From the NCBI GenBank assembly GCA_937988775.1, contig CALKHP010000001.1:1-64000 (forward strand): a stretch of DNA of 64,000 bases, written 5' to 3'. This DNA is from an uncultured Alphaproteobacteria bacterium. GTDB taxonomy: Bacteria > Pseudomonadota > Alphaproteobacteria > Rhizobiales > Beijerinckiaceae. The position numbers were made by a program, and so were the translations under genes. The notes under the pieces were generated by a model. It was not told the origin of the DNA and did not search any database. It was given only the letters and a program-made list of their open reading frames with translations. Positions 1-8,627 of this stretch are shown piece after piece (position 1 is the stretch's first letter; every line of letters starts with the position of its first letter).

Positions 1-170
1 AGAACCGCCAGTGCGGCTTGCAGGCTTGCAAGATTTTGATGAAGGAGGGCGGCGTCATCAAGTCCGATGCTGTGCGCCATCCGCTGAAGCCGGTGCGCAA
101 GGAAAGCCGCGCCGGGTTGATCGAGATCGCGAAGAGCCTTGACGCGCTGGCGCTGAAGTGGGGCAAGTAA
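1..170 (+). CDS. Dihydrodipicolinate synthase-family aldolase/hydratase, C-terminal fragment
   Basis: The reading frame enters from the left edge (first full codon at base 3) and ends in TAA at 168-170, giving about 55 residues. The tail reads like the C-terminus of DapA/NanA-family TIM-barrel lyases: a basic stretch, the VRHPLKPV segment typical of the last barrel helices, and the ending ALKWGK. Family members condense or cleave pyruvate adducts or dehydrate sugar acids through a Schiff-base lysine, but the catalytic part lies outside the window, so the substrate cannot be told. It converges on the flavin monooxygenase gene, with a hairpin-rich 108-bp gap between them. Family assignment is fairly safe; function within the family is unknown. 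Confidence 0.65.
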   Translation, partial: NRQCGLQACKILMKEGGVIKSDAVRHPLKPVRKESRAGLIEIAKSLDALALKWGK

Positions 171-177
171 GTTGAAG

Positions 178-246
178 TCCTGGATGTTTTTTCCAGGATG
201 CAGTGGTTAGCAGAACGCCGTTCCTTCTCCCCTCGCGGGAGAAGGA
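178..246. terminator. Two hairpins between convergent genes, one a REP-like palindrome
   Basis: First hairpin: TCCTGGA at 178-184 pairs with TCCAGGA at 192-198 across a T-rich 7-base loop. Second: TCCTTCTCCC at 222-231 pairs perfectly with GGGAGAAGGA at 237-246 (10-bp stem, loop CTCGC). They sit between two converging genes, so a bidirectional terminator role is likely. From memory, the second palindrome resembles a CTTCTCCC/GGGAGAAG repeat that recurs between genes in many alphaproteobacteria; that match is not checked here. Confidence 0.6.
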
Positions 247-278
247 CGCATGCGATCTATTTGTCGCGCAAAGTCCGC

Positions 279-1763
279 TTATCTTGAAGTCGCGAGCCTT
301 GCCGTGGTTTTCGCGCCTTCCTGTCCCACCGGCGTCTCGGTCCATTCCTCGCCGGTCAGTTCCGGCATGGCAAAGCGCTCGACGGCGTCGAGATGCTGGC
401 GCCATTCGCTGGCGAACAGCGTTTCGGTGATGTGCTCGGCGACGCGCCCGGCGCCGATGCTGATGCCCGGAATATCGCCGGCGATGCGGCCATGGCTCAT
501 CGTCGCGGCGTTGTTCATGCAGTAGACGCGCGAAACCCAGGCGGCGTCCGTGCCCGCGCGCGGCAGGAATTGCATGCCTCGCCCAAGGAACGGCTGGTCG
601 CCGAACTCCGCCGGCATGTCCGCGCGATCAGCATCGCGCCACAGCTGGATCGCGCCGGCGAGGCGGGCGAGTTCCGGACGCTGGCTCCAGTCGAGCGAGA
701 AGCCGGTGCCGAGAATGACCTGATCGCACGCGACCGCGCCGCGGCTGGTCGACAGTACGATTTCATCGGCCTGCTCGCGCGCGGCGTCGATCCGGCAATC
801 GGTCCACACCGCGAAGGCGGCGTGGCGTGAGGCGCGCAGCATCGAGCCTTTCGGCGGCGGCGCATTGACCTTGGCGAAATAGCCGTTGATCGCCAGGCGC
901 GCCTCGGGCGTCAGAGCACGAAAACCTTTCGCGAAGCCGGGCGAGTTTGCCGCAAGGCTCTTGTTGATGCGCGGGATGTCGCGGCGTCGTACCAGCAAGG
1001 TCACAGCTGCCGCGCCGGCTTCGAGCGCTTCGGATGCGTTGTCGATCGCCGATGCGCCGGCACCGATCACCACGACACGCTTGCCGCGCAATGCCGTGAA
1101 ATCAATCTCGTCGGCGCTATGGGCGATCCGTTTCGAATGCAGTGAGCGGAACGGCTCCGGGGTGAACGGTCCGCCGAGCCCGTCGCGGCCGTTGGCGAGC
1201 ACCAGATAGCGCGCCCTGACCGTCCTCTCGCCGGCTTTGGTGCGGAAATGCGCGGTAACGCCGGTGGCGTCGCCCTCGAGATCGTAAAGCGCGGCCTCGT
1301 TCTCGACCGGCACGGCGGTGACGCGGCGATACCAGTTGAGGTAATCCATCCACTGGGCGCGCGGGATCTTGCCGAGCGCCTCCCAGCTCTCGGCACCGAA
1401 CTGCGCCTCGTACCAGGCACGGAAGGTCAGGCTGGCGAGACCGAGCGCCGGGCCGGCGAGATGCTTGGGCGAGCGCAGCGTCTCCATGCGGGCATAGGTC
1501 ACCCATGGCCCTTCCTGCCCCTGGCGGGCGCGGTCGAACAGCTGGATGTTGCGCAGGCCCTGCCGCATCAGAGCGAAGCCGGTGGTGAGGCCGGCCATGC
1601 CGGCGCCGACCACCGCGACATCGAGCATGGCACTGGCGCTGCCGGATTGCCCATACGGCCAGGATGCCGGCAGTTCCTCGATCCGTTCGAGGTCCCAGCG
1701 CAGCCTGTCTTCCAGTTCGGCCAGCGAGGCTGGGCCACGATAGAGCGGTGGCTTGTGCGTCAT
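279..1763 (-). CDS. Flavin-dependent monooxygenase-like NAD(P)/FAD oxidoreductase
   Basis: The 494-residue protein has two dinucleotide-binding folds: VVGAGMAG at residues 51-58 for FAD and VVVIGAGASAI near 230-240 for NAD(P)H, the arrangement of flavin-containing monooxygenases and Baeyer-Villiger-type enzymes. No signal peptide or membrane segment is seen, so it should act in the cytoplasm. It is the last gene of a long minus-strand run (10717 to 279) that carries an ABC importer, a multi-subunit amine/opine-type oxidoreductase and two CMD-fold proteins, separated from the last of these by 70 bp. That context suggests it oxygenates a nitrogen-containing or other small metabolite made by the upstream enzymes; the substrate is unknown. 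The ATG at 1763 gives the usual N-terminal extension of this subfamily. Confidence 0.8.
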   Translation of the reverse strand: MTHKPPLYRGPASLAELEDRLRWDLERIEELPASWPYGQSGSASAMLDVAVVGAGMAGLTTGFALMRQGLRNIQLFDRARQGQEGPWVTYARMETLRSPKHLAGPALGLASLTFRAWYEAQFGAESWEALGKIPRAQWMDYLNWYRRVTAVPVENEAALYDLEGDATGVTAHFRTKAGERTVRARYLVLANGRDGLGGPFTPEPFRSLHSKRIAHSADEIDFTALRGKRVVVIGAGASAIDNASEALEAGAAAVTLLVRRRDIPRINKSLAANSPGFAKGFRALTPEARLAINGYFAKVNAPPPKGSMLRASRHAAFAVWTDCRIDAAREQADEIVLSTSRGAVACDQVILGTGFSLDWSQRPELARLAGAIQLWRDADRADMPAEFGDQPFLGRGMQFLPRAGTDAAWVSRVYCMNNAATMSHGRIAGDIPGISIGAGRVAEHITETLFASEWRQHLDAVERFAMPELTGEEWTETPVGQEGAKTTARLATSR

Positions 1764-1833
1764 GCCAGTACTTTCTGCCGCACGGCCACATGCCGGCGTG
1801 TGTCAAGGGAGTGCCGCAGGATTCCGGCCCGCG

Positions 1834-2412
1834 TCAACCCTTGCGCACCGGCTCCCCCAATGTATGCATCAGGCGGTTGGCCCAGCCGAACAGCGCCGCC
1901 GAGTGAATGAGATCGACGATCTCCTCCTCGTTCAGTCCGGCGTTGCGCAGGCGGCCGATATCGGCCGCCCCGACGGCGGGCGGGTTTTCCGACAGGCGCG
2001 CGGCGAAGTCGAAGATCGCGCCGTGGTGCTCGTCGAGCGTCGCCTTGGTGCCGTGCGCGAAAATCTCCTGCACGACATCGGGCCGCTTGCCGAACGTGTT
2101 GAAATTGCGCGCATGCACCGACATGCAATAGACGCAGCCATTGACGGCCGAGGCCCCCATCGCTCCCAGTTCGCGATCGCCGCGCGACAGCCCGCCCTTG
2201 CCCATCATGATGATGTTGAACAAGGGCGAGCGGCTTTCGAGCGATTCCGGATCATGCGCCAACACCAGCACATAGGCGGAAATCTTGGTGTTGCTCGGCG
2301 TGATCTTGAGTGCCGTGCGCTGCTCGGGGCTTGCCTGTGCCAGATCGATCGGCGTCACGAAGGGCGACCAGTCGAGCACCTCGACGGTGAAGTCATGCAC
2401 GACCTTGCTCAT
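1834..2412 (-). CDS. Alkylhydroperoxidase/carboxymuconolactone decarboxylase-fold protein with CxxC
   Basis: A 192-residue protein with the AhpD-type active-site motif C93-x-x-C96-x3-H100 (CVYCMSVH), typical of peroxidase-related members of the CMD superfamily, which reduce peroxides or carry out thiol-disulfide chemistry in the cytoplasm. It overlaps the preceding CMD gene by 4 bases (ATGA at 2409-2412), so the two are translated together and probably form a heteromer. The pair resembles the paired families described as Avi_7169/Avi_7170 (TIGR04030/TIGR04029); I assign this from overall pattern, not from a search. In the operon it may detoxify hydrogen peroxide produced by the upstream flavo-oxidases, which is inference. 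Confidence 0.8.
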   Translation of the reverse strand: MSKVVHDFTVEVLDWSPFVTPIDLAQASPEQRTALKITPSNTKISAYVLVLAHDPESLESRSPLFNIIMMGKGGLSRGDRELGAMGASAVNGCVYCMSVHARNFNTFGKRPDVVQEIFAHGTKATLDEHHGAIFDFAARLSENPPAVGAADIGRLRNAGLNEEEIVDLIHSAALFGWANRLMHTLGEPVRKG

Positions 2413-2903
2413 GCCGCATCTCCACGCAGAAGTTCGAGGCCGCGCACGACGCGGAACTGATAGCTCAGGAAGGCGATCAGTTCCGAGAGTGCGACGATAT
2501 CCCGTTCGGCGATGCCGGCCGCGACCAGCGCCGCGATCTCGGCGCGCCCGCTCGCATGCGGGTTGGTGGTGACGCGGTCGACATGCGCGACGATGGCCGC
2601 GAGGCGCGGGTCGTGCGCCGGACTGCCGGCCGCGACGTCGCGCAGCGTCTGGTTCTGCACGGTTGCGCGCGCATGGGCGTCGTAGAACGCTACCGCCGCG
2701 GGCACGCCGGTGAGGCGCGCCATGCGGCAGGCAAGCGCCATGCGTTCCTCGGCCGAGAGCCCGCCGGGCTCCTTCGGCGTCAGCACGGCCTCATAGCAGC
2801 GCTGCGTCAGTTGCACGACATCCTCGCGTGCCCGGCGCAGCCGGGCAATGGCCGGGTCCGCGATCATCTCGTCGATGACATCTGCCAATTGTCCCTCCAT
2901 CAT
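2409..2903 (-). CDS. CMD-domain protein lacking the CxxC motif
   Basis: A 164-residue, mostly helical protein of the carboxymuconolactone decarboxylase fold that lacks the CxxC pair found in its downstream partner, so it is either a non-redox subunit or an enzyme with different chemistry. It begins 3 bases after the stop of the second DAO-type oxidase and ends inside the start codon of the CxxC-containing partner. A second ATG lies at 2900; the difference is one residue. The fused-like pairing of a cysteine-containing and a cysteine-free CMD protein is the pattern of the Avi_7170/Avi_7169 families. Specific function unknown. Confidence 0.75.
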   Translation of the reverse strand: MMEGQLADVIDEMIADPAIARLRRAREDVVQLTQRCYEAVLTPKEPGGLSAEERMALACRMARLTGVPAAVAFYDAHARATVQNQTLRDVAAGSPAHDPRLAAIVAHVDRVTTNPHASGRAEIAALVAAGIAERDIVALSELIAFLSYQFRVVRGLELLRGDAA

Positions 2904-2906
2904 CCG

Positions 2907-4061
2907 CTATGGCGCCGCAGCGCTTTGCGGCGGGTCGTGCTGAAATCGTCCGATCCGGAACGCGTCGATCGGCGTGTTGGTTGCACCGGTCGCGATCAGT
3001 TCAGCCATCACCGCGCCGGTGCCCGGCCCGAGCTGGAAACCATGCGCCGAGAAGCCGAACTGGTGATAGAGCCCGTCATTGCGCGCGCTCGGCCCGATGA
3101 CGGGGATGTGGTCCGGCATGCTCGCTTCGATGCCGGCCCAGGCGCGCATGATGCTGGCGCCGCGCATCACCGGAAACACCTCCCACACCGTCTGCGCGCT
3201 TTCCGCCAGTTTCGCCCAGTCGAGAATGGTCTCGTTGGTGTCGGGGTTCGGCCGGCCCTCGTGGCCGCCGCCGATCAGCACTGTGCCGTTGGCGAATTGC
3301 TTGAACGACAGTTTGCGCCCGCGCAGGATCACCACCGGCTCGATGAAATGCGGCCGGCGCTCGGTGATCATCAGCATCGGCGCGATCACCTTGAGCGGCA
3401 CCGGCTCGCCGGCCATGGCGGCGATACGGCCGGCCCAGGCGCCCGCCGCATTGACCACGACCGGCGCCTGAAACGCGCCGGCACTGGTGGCGACTGTCCA
3501 CACGCCATCGCGGCGCGCAAGTGTCTCGACGCGCACGCCTTCGAGCACGCGCGCGCCCAGCGTCTCGGCCTTGCGCCGGATCGCCTGCGTGGCGCGAAAC
3601 GGCACGGCCGCGCCATCCTGGCGCGAGACGATGCCGCCGGGGCAACTGTCGGAGACGGCCGGCACGAGCCGGCGCAATTCGGTGACGTCGATCAGTTCTT
3701 CATGGGTGAAGCCGAGATCGTTGAGCTTGCGCACGCGCTCGCGAAAGCCCGTCAGTTCCTCCTCGGTCTCGGCGACCAGAACCTGTCCGTCCGAGGTGAA
3801 GCCGCAATCGTCATCGACCAGTTCCGCGATGCGATGCCAGAGCGCCATCGACAGCACGCTGAGCGGCACCTCGGCGAAATCACGCGCCAGTTGGCGGACG
3901 CCGCCGGCATTGACGCCGGAGGCATGGCGACCGGGATAATCCTTCTCGAGCACCAGTACGCGCATACCGCGCATCGCGCAGTGCAGCGCGCTCGAGCAGC
4001 CATGGATGCCGCCGCCGATGACGATGACGTCGGGCTGCCCGCCGGCGCCGGTCGCGCTCAC
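2907..4061 (-). CDS. FAD-dependent DAO-family oxidase (second catalytic subunit-like protein)
   Basis: A 384-residue glycine/sarcosine oxidase-like flavoprotein. The Rossmann motif IGGGIHG lies near residues 15-21 and the C-terminal FAD-contact segment around SAHGFQLGPGTG is typical of the D-amino-acid oxidase family. I choose the GTG at 4061 because GTGA at 4058-4061 overlaps the TGA of the upstream FAD/BFD subunit, a junction style repeated elsewhere in this window; an upstream in-frame extension has no family character. It would oxidise an amine or secondary amino acid in the cytoplasm. It is a paralogue of, but clearly different from, the DAO-type protein encoded at 5801-6940, so the operon has two catalytic flavoproteins. 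Substrate unknown. Confidence 0.82.
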   Translation of the reverse strand: MSATGAGGQPDVIVIGGGIHGCSSALHCAMRGMRVLVLEKDYPGRHASGVNAGGVRQLARDFAEVPLSVLSMALWHRIAELVDDDCGFTSDGQVLVAETEEELTGFRERVRKLNDLGFTHEELIDVTELRRLVPAVSDSCPGGIVSRQDGAAVPFRATQAIRRKAETLGARVLEGVRVETLARRDGVWTVATSAGAFQAPVVVNAAGAWAGRIAAMAGEPVPLKVIAPMLMITERRPHFIEPVVILRGRKLSFKQFANGTVLIGGGHEGRPNPDTNETILDWAKLAESAQTVWEVFPVMRGASIMRAWAGIEASMPDHIPVIGPSARNDGLYHQFGFSAHGFQLGPGTGAVMAELIATGATNTPIDAFRIGRFQHDPPQSAAAP

Positions 4062-5515
4062 CGCACCACGGCCCGGGTCGCGGCCTCGGTCTTCGGCAGG
4101 CTGGCAAGCTCGGACAGCGTGATCGGCTTGACCGGCGGGCGCAGGCGCAAAGCCCCGATCTCGGTGGGCGGCAGCCCGCGCGCCTCGGCGATCATCTCGG
4201 TCACGGTCAGGCCGCATTGCCGGCCCTGGCACGGCCCCATGCCGCAGCGCAGGAAGGATTTCATCTGGTTGGGGCCGGTGACGCCATGCGCCACGGCCGC
4301 GCGGATCATGCCGGCCGTGACCTCCTCGCAGCGGCACACGATGGTATCGTCCTGTGGCGGGATGCGCAGCGGCTTGGCCGGCTGGTAGAAGTGGTCGAGG
4401 AAAGCGCGACCGCGCCCCATGCGCGCAAGCTCGGCGCGCACCGGCGCTGCCCGGCTGTCGCGCTCCACCGCATCGAGGTGCCCGAGGCGGAAGGCCGCGC
4501 CGATGGCGGCCAACGTGCCACGCAACGCGGCGCTTTCCGCGCCGGCAATGCCGGCGCCGTCCCCGGCGATGGCGACGCCCGGCACCGAACTCTCGAACCA
4601 GGCATCGAGGCGCGGCGTGAAGCACAGTTGCGTTTCGTCCCAGTCCTGCGCACAGCCGGCGGCATTGGACAGGTTGATGTTCGGCACCACGCCCTGATGC
4701 AACAGCAGCAGATCGCAAGGGAGCGTCTCGGCCGCGCCGCCCTTGCTGAAGCGCACGCTGGCGAGCTTGCCGTCTCCTTCCGCGCTGATCGCGCTGACGC
4801 CGCGCATGACGCGCAGGCTGCGCCGCGTTTTCCACAGCAGCGCGAGGCCCTTGCGCAGATAGGGCGAGGCGAGGAAGGCCGGCAGATGCGGCAGCGCCCT
4901 GCCCCAGTTGGCGGAGGGCGTCGTATCGAGCAATGCGCTGATATTGGCGCCGGCCGCGACGAATTGCGCGGCGAGCAGGTAGAGCAGCGGGCCGCTGCCG
5001 GCGAGCACCACGCGGCCATCCGGCACCAGACCGGAAGCTTTCAGCATCGTCTGGGCGCCGCCGGCCGTCATCACGCCGGGCAGGGTCCAGCCCGGAACGG
5101 GGAAGGGCCGTTCGAGCGCGCCGGTTGCCAGGATGACCTCACGCGCCGCGACCATGCGGGCTGCGCCGGCGATCGAGACGCCGATCTCGTGGCCCGAGCC
5201 CTCGGCTGCGATGGCAAGACTCCACACCGTCGTACCGGCTGCGTAATGCACCGGCGCGGCAAGAAAATCCGCCGCCAGCGGCGCGCCCTTCCAGTAATCG
5301 GCGCCAAGCGCTGCGAGACCGGGCGCCGGGCTGCGCGTGATCGCGCGGTAGATCTGCCCGCCGGGGCCGGCATTCTCGTCGAGCACCAGCACCGAAAGAC
5401 CATGGCCCGCCGCCTCTTTGGCTGCCGCCATGCCGGCCGGTCCGGCGCCGACAATGGCGAGGTCGTAAGCGGCGTCGAGTTCGGCGGGGGTGGTGATGCT
5501 GCTGGCTTCGGCCAT
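4058..5515 (-). CDS. FAD/NAD(P)-binding oxidoreductase with C-terminal BFD-like [2Fe-2S] domain (OoxA/HcnB-like)
   Basis: About 485 residues. The N-terminus carries a FAD-binding IVGAGPAG motif (residues 21-28) and a thioredoxin-reductase-like body. The last hundred residues contain the cysteine pattern CRCEE ... LRCGMGPCQGRQC of BFD-like [2Fe-2S] domains. This is the architecture of the alpha/A subunit of octopine and nopaline oxidases, hydrogen cyanide synthase HcnB and D-hydroxyproline dehydrogenase, where it passes electrons from a DAO-type subunit to the respiratory chain. The small 2Fe-2S partner is encoded just upstream. Start: ATG at 5515 overlaps the partner's TGA (TGATG); a GTG at 5518 is equally possible. 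Which amine or opine is used is not evident. Confidence 0.85.
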   Translation of the reverse strand: MAEASSITTPAELDAAYDLAIVGAGPAGMAAAKEAAGHGLSVLVLDENAGPGGQIYRAITRSPAPGLAALGADYWKGAPLAADFLAAPVHYAAGTTVWSLAIAAEGSGHEIGVSIAGAARMVAAREVILATGALERPFPVPGWTLPGVMTAGGAQTMLKASGLVPDGRVVLAGSGPLLYLLAAQFVAAGANISALLDTTPSANWGRALPHLPAFLASPYLRKGLALLWKTRRSLRVMRGVSAISAEGDGKLASVRFSKGGAAETLPCDLLLLHQGVVPNINLSNAAGCAQDWDETQLCFTPRLDAWFESSVPGVAIAGDGAGIAGAESAALRGTLAAIGAAFRLGHLDAVERDSRAAPVRAELARMGRGRAFLDHFYQPAKPLRIPPQDDTIVCRCEEVTAGMIRAAVAHGVTGPNQMKSFLRCGMGPCQGRQCGLTVTEMIAEARGLPPTEIGALRLRPPVKPITLSELASLPKTEAATRAVVR

Positions 5516-5820
5516 CACGCCACCTCCTGCGCGATCGCCCGCGCGCCCTGCTGGGTTTCGATGCGCATGCCCTCGCTAAGCGGGATCAGGCAGCCTTGCC
5601 GGTTGCCGACGCCGTCAATGGTGACGAGGCATTCGAAGCACACGCCCATCATGCAGTAGGGGCCGCGCGGCGCGCCCGAAACCGGCGTGGCGCGGCATGT
5701 CTCGATGCCGGCCGCCAGCAGCGCGGCAGCGACGCTGTCTCCGCTGCGGGCGCTGAACGGCTTGCCGTCGAGCGTGAAATTGAGGGGCTCGCCCCTGGCC
5801 TCAGGCAGCCGCCGGAACAT
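5515..5820 (-). CDS. Small 2Fe-2S ferredoxin-like subunit (OoxC/HcnA-like)
   Basis: A 101-residue protein with plant-type [2Fe-2S] ligands C56-x4-C61-x2-C64 and a fourth cysteine at C77. Such stand-alone domains form the gamma/C subunit of octopine-oxidase, cyanide-synthase and hydroxyproline-dehydrogenase complexes, shuttling electrons between the two flavoproteins. The ATG at 5820 lies 20 bases inside the upstream DAO-type gene and is preceded by a strong GAGGAGG ribosome site located within that gene; no other start codon is available before the domain. It ends within the start of the FAD/BFD subunit gene, so the three genes are almost certainly co-translated. Confidence 0.85.
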   Translation of the reverse strand: MFRRLPEARGEPLNFTLDGKPFSARSGDSVAAALLAAGIETCRATPVSGAPRGPYCMMGVCFECLVTIDGVGNRQGCLIPLSEGMRIETQQGARAIAQEVA

Positions 5821-6940
5821 GGAACCTCCTCGCGCTGAACACGCCGAAACGATCTTCTGGGAACATGCCGGCCGCGATCAGCGGGGCAATGGTGAGGGCG
5901 TGGTTGGCCGCGAGCGTCACGCCGGAATGGCAGGTTGCGACGAAGGCGCCAGGGTAGCTGGCGGACTGATCATAGATCGGAAAACCGTCCTCGGTCATCA
6001 CGCGCAGCGCCGACCATGTGCGCACCACGTTGAGGCCGCCCAATACCGGGAACATCCGGACGGCGCGCTCGGCCATCGTCGAGATCACCGGGTTGGTGAC
6101 GACCGTGTTGAAGCCGAGGTCCTCCTGGCTGTCGCCGATCATCACGCCGCCCTCGTCGGTCTGGCGGATCGTCACCACGGGGTGGGGCAGGAAGGGCGCC
6201 GCCTTCTCGGTGACGATGATCTGGCCCTTGCTCGGCTTGACCGGCACATGCAGCCCGACCATCGGCCCGAGCCGCGCGTTGCCGAGCCCGGCCGCGAGCA
6301 CGACCTTGCCCGCCTTCAGGCGCCCCCACGCGCCGATGATCTCGAAACCGTCCGCCAGCGGCGTGATGGTCTGGACGTCGTGCTCGGGCCGGTAGTCGAT
6401 GCCGTGGCGCGAAAAACTCTGGTGCAAGGCGCGAAACAGCCGCAGCGAGTTCACATGGCCGTCGAGCGGGCAGAAGCTCGACCCGGCCACATCCGGGCCG
6501 ATCGCCGGCATGCGCCGCTTCGTCTCGGCGTGGTCGAGGATTTCGTAAGGATACTTCACCATTGCGGGCTGGTTATGCAGCCGCATCATGGCGTCGCGCC
6601 GCGCCTCCAGCTCCGCCTCGGACAGGCACAGGATAAAGCCGCCCGGCTGCTCGTAGCGCACGTCGAGCCCGGTTTCCTCGTGCAACGCGGCTGCAAAACC
6701 CGGCCATTGTTCGGCGGATGCCTTGGTCCAGCCGGCATATTCCGGCATGCCGAGCCCTTTGGACTGCACCCAGACCAGCGCGAAATTGCCGCGCGAGGCG
6801 CGATAGGCGATATCGCCCTCGTCGAGCACCGTCACGGCGTGGCCGAGGCGGCCGAGGCCCCAGGCAATGGCCGAGCCGACAAGCCCGCCGCCGATGACGG
6901 CGATGTCCGTTTCGTTCGAGGCTGGCGTCTTCGCCACCAT
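5801..6940 (-). CDS. FAD-dependent DAO-family oxidoreductase, catalytic subunit (OoxB/HcnC-like)
   Basis: A 379-residue flavoprotein with the motif IGGGLVG at residues 16-22 and the overall D-amino-acid dehydrogenase layout. With the 2Fe-2S and FAD/BFD proteins that follow, it forms the three-component set seen in opine oxidases, HcnABC and D-hydroxyproline dehydrogenase; this subunit would bind and oxidise the C-N bond of the substrate. The start ATG at 6940 has the ribosome site AGGAAAAGG just upstream; longer in-frame starts only add sequence without family character and run into the permease gene. It follows the importer genes directly (permease stop at 6946), so its substrate is probably what the importer brings in. 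Confidence 0.85.
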   Translation of the reverse strand: MVAKTPASNETDIAVIGGGLVGSAIAWGLGRLGHAVTVLDEGDIAYRASRGNFALVWVQSKGLGMPEYAGWTKASAEQWPGFAAALHEETGLDVRYEQPGGFILCLSEAELEARRDAMMRLHNQPAMVKYPYEILDHAETKRRMPAIGPDVAGSSFCPLDGHVNSLRLFRALHQSFSRHGIDYRPEHDVQTITPLADGFEIIGAWGRLKAGKVVLAAGLGNARLGPMVGLHVPVKPSKGQIIVTEKAAPFLPHPVVTIRQTDEGGVMIGDSQEDLGFNTVVTNPVISTMAERAVRMFPVLGGLNVVRTWSALRVMTEDGFPIYDQSASYPGAFVATCHSGVTLAANHALTIAPLIAAGMFPEDRFGVFSARRFHVPAAA

Positions 6941-6945
6941 GACAA

Positions 6946-7764
6946 TCAACCTTTTCCTGTGCCGACGAAGAGCCGGTCTAGCCCATAGACCCGGTCGAGC
7001 ACTACCATCAGGACGGCCATCAGCACGATCAGCACGGTCGAGATCGAGCACACCAGCGGATCGATATTGTCCTGAATGTAGAGAAACAGCCTGACCGGCA
7101 ACGTATTCGTCGCCGGAGAGGCGATGAACACCGTCATCGAGACCTCGTCGAACGAGGTGATGAAGGCCAGCACCCAGCCCGAGACCACGCCCGGCAGGAT
7201 CAGCGGCAGCGTCACGCGCCGGAACACGGTGAACGGCTCGGCGCCGAGCGAGGCGGCGGCATGCTCGATGCGCTGGTCCATGCCGGTCGAGGCGGCCAGC
7301 ACTAGGCGCAGCGCGAACGGCGTGACGATGATGACATGGCCGATAACCAGCCCGAAGAAATTGCCGGTCAGGCCGATCTGCGTGAAGAAGCGCAGGAAGG
7401 CGATGCCGAGCACGACATGCGGGATCATCAAGGGCGACATCATCAGCGACAGCAGGGTTTCGCGGCCGGCAAAGCGATAGCGCGCGATGGCGAGCGCGGC
7501 CGGCACGGCGAAGCCGATGGCGATGGTGGATGACAGCGCTCCCAGCCAGACGCTGTCACGGAAGGCGGTGATGAATTCCGGATAGTCGAGGATGGCGCGG
7601 AACCAGCGCAGACTCAGGCCGCGCCGGGGCAGCGACAGATAGCCCTCCGGCGTGAAGGCGACCACGCACACGACGAGGATCGGCGCCAGCATGAAGGCCA
7701 GGAACAGGCCGTTGAAGGCGAGCGCGAGCGGGCCGTTGCGACCGAGTTCGCCGCGCTTGCTCAT
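6946..7764 (-). CDS. ABC transporter permease, PotC-type
   Basis: A 272-residue inner-membrane protein with six predicted hydrophobic segments and the cytoplasmic EAA-loop (EHAAASLGAEPFTVFRRVTLP) that docks the ATPase. This is the second permease of a polyamine/opine-type (PotABCD) importer. It overlaps the first permease by 4 bases (TCAT at 7761-7764 on the plus strand). The oxidoreductase genes follow immediately, linking import and oxidation in one transcript. Substrate class (polyamine, opine, or other cationic amine) cannot be fixed from the permease alone. Confidence 0.88.
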   Translation of the reverse strand: MSKRGELGRNGPLALAFNGLFLAFMLAPILVVCVVAFTPEGYLSLPRRGLSLRWFRAILDYPEFITAFRDSVWLGALSSTIAIGFAVPAALAIARYRFAGRETLLSLMMSPLMIPHVVLGIAFLRFFTQIGLTGNFFGLVIGHVIIVTPFALRLVLAASTGMDQRIEHAAASLGAEPFTVFRRVTLPLILPGVVSGWVLAFITSFDEVSMTVFIASPATNTLPVRLFLYIQDNIDPLVCSISTVLIVLMAVLMVVLDRVYGLDRLFVGTGKG

Positions 7765-8627
7765 TCGAACACCTGTGCGAAGCGCCGCTCGATCAGCCGG
7801 TTGCAGCCGACGATGATCGCCACCAGCGCCACCAGCAGCAGCACCGCCACAGCCGCGCCGAGCGGCCAGTTCAAGGTGTTGAGGAACTCGTCATAGGCAA
7901 GCGTCGAGGCGACCTTGAGCCGGCGGCCGCCGATGATCGCCGGCGTGGCGAAGGCGCTGGCGGCGAGCGCGAACACGATCACCGAGCCCGACAGGATGCC
8001 GGGGATGATCTGCGGCAGCACCACCTTGCGGATGACGCTGAATTGCGAGGCGCCGAGCGAGAAGGCCGCCTGCTCGACCTTGCCGTCGAGCCGCTGCAAC
8101 GCGGCCCATACCGCCAGCAGCATGAACGGGGCGAGCACATGGGTCAGCGCGATCACCACGCCAGTCTCAGTGAACATGAAGCCGACCGGTTCGCTGAGCA
8201 GCCCGAGCGAGACGAGGGCCTGGTTGAGGAAGCCGGTGGAGCCGAGCAGCAAGGCCCAGCCGAGTGTGCGCGCCACCACCGAGATCAGCAACGGCCCGAG
8301 CACGATCAGCAGGCAGAGCGGCCGCCAGCGCGGCGACATCCGGTTGAGGATATAGGCTTCCGGCACGCCGATCAGCGCGGAGAACAGCGTCACCAGCAGC
8401 GAGATGCGCAGCGTGCGCACATAGACCTCGAGGAAATAATCGTCCGCGATCATCTCGCGCCAGTTCTTCAGCGTGAATTCCGGCACGATGCCCTTGTACT
8501 GGCCCCAATCGTAGAACGAGAGCAGCGCGGTCATGATCAGCGGCACGATCATGACCGCGAGGAACAGCAGCAGGGCCGGCGCGCTCAGGAAATACGGCAC
8601 GAGCGTCGCCGCGCGGCGGCGCTTCAT
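7761..8627 (-). CDS. ABC transporter permease, PotB-type
   Basis: A 288-residue inner-membrane protein starting MKRRRAATLVPYF, with the typical N-terminal hydrophobic segment, six membrane spans and an EAA-loop (EQAAFSLGASQFSVIRKVVLP). I chose the ATG at 8627 because it overlaps the stop of the ATPase gene as ATGA (8624-8627); in-frame sequence upstream is out-of-frame shadow of the ATPase. It pairs with the PotC-type permease to form the membrane channel of the importer. Confidence 0.88.
   Translation of the reverse strand: MKRRRAATLVPYFLSAPALLLFLAVMIVPLIMTALLSFYDWGQYKGIVPEFTLKNWREMIADDYFLEVYVRTLRISLLVTLFSALIGVPEAYILNRMSPRWRPLCLLIVLGPLLISVVARTLGWALLLGSTGFLNQALVSLGLLSEPVGFMFTETGVVIALTHVLAPFMLLAVWAALQRLDGKVEQAAFSLGASQFSVIRKVVLPQIIPGILSGSVIVFALAASAFATPAIIGGRRLKVASTLAYDEFLNTLNWPLGAAVAVLLLVALVAIIVGCNRLIERRFAQVFE

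Noticed and set aside
4062..4835. N-terminal extension of the second DAO-type oxidase
   Set aside because: It lies wholly inside the FAD/BFD subunit gene in another frame and lacks family similarity; the Rossmann motif begins just after the GTG at 4061.
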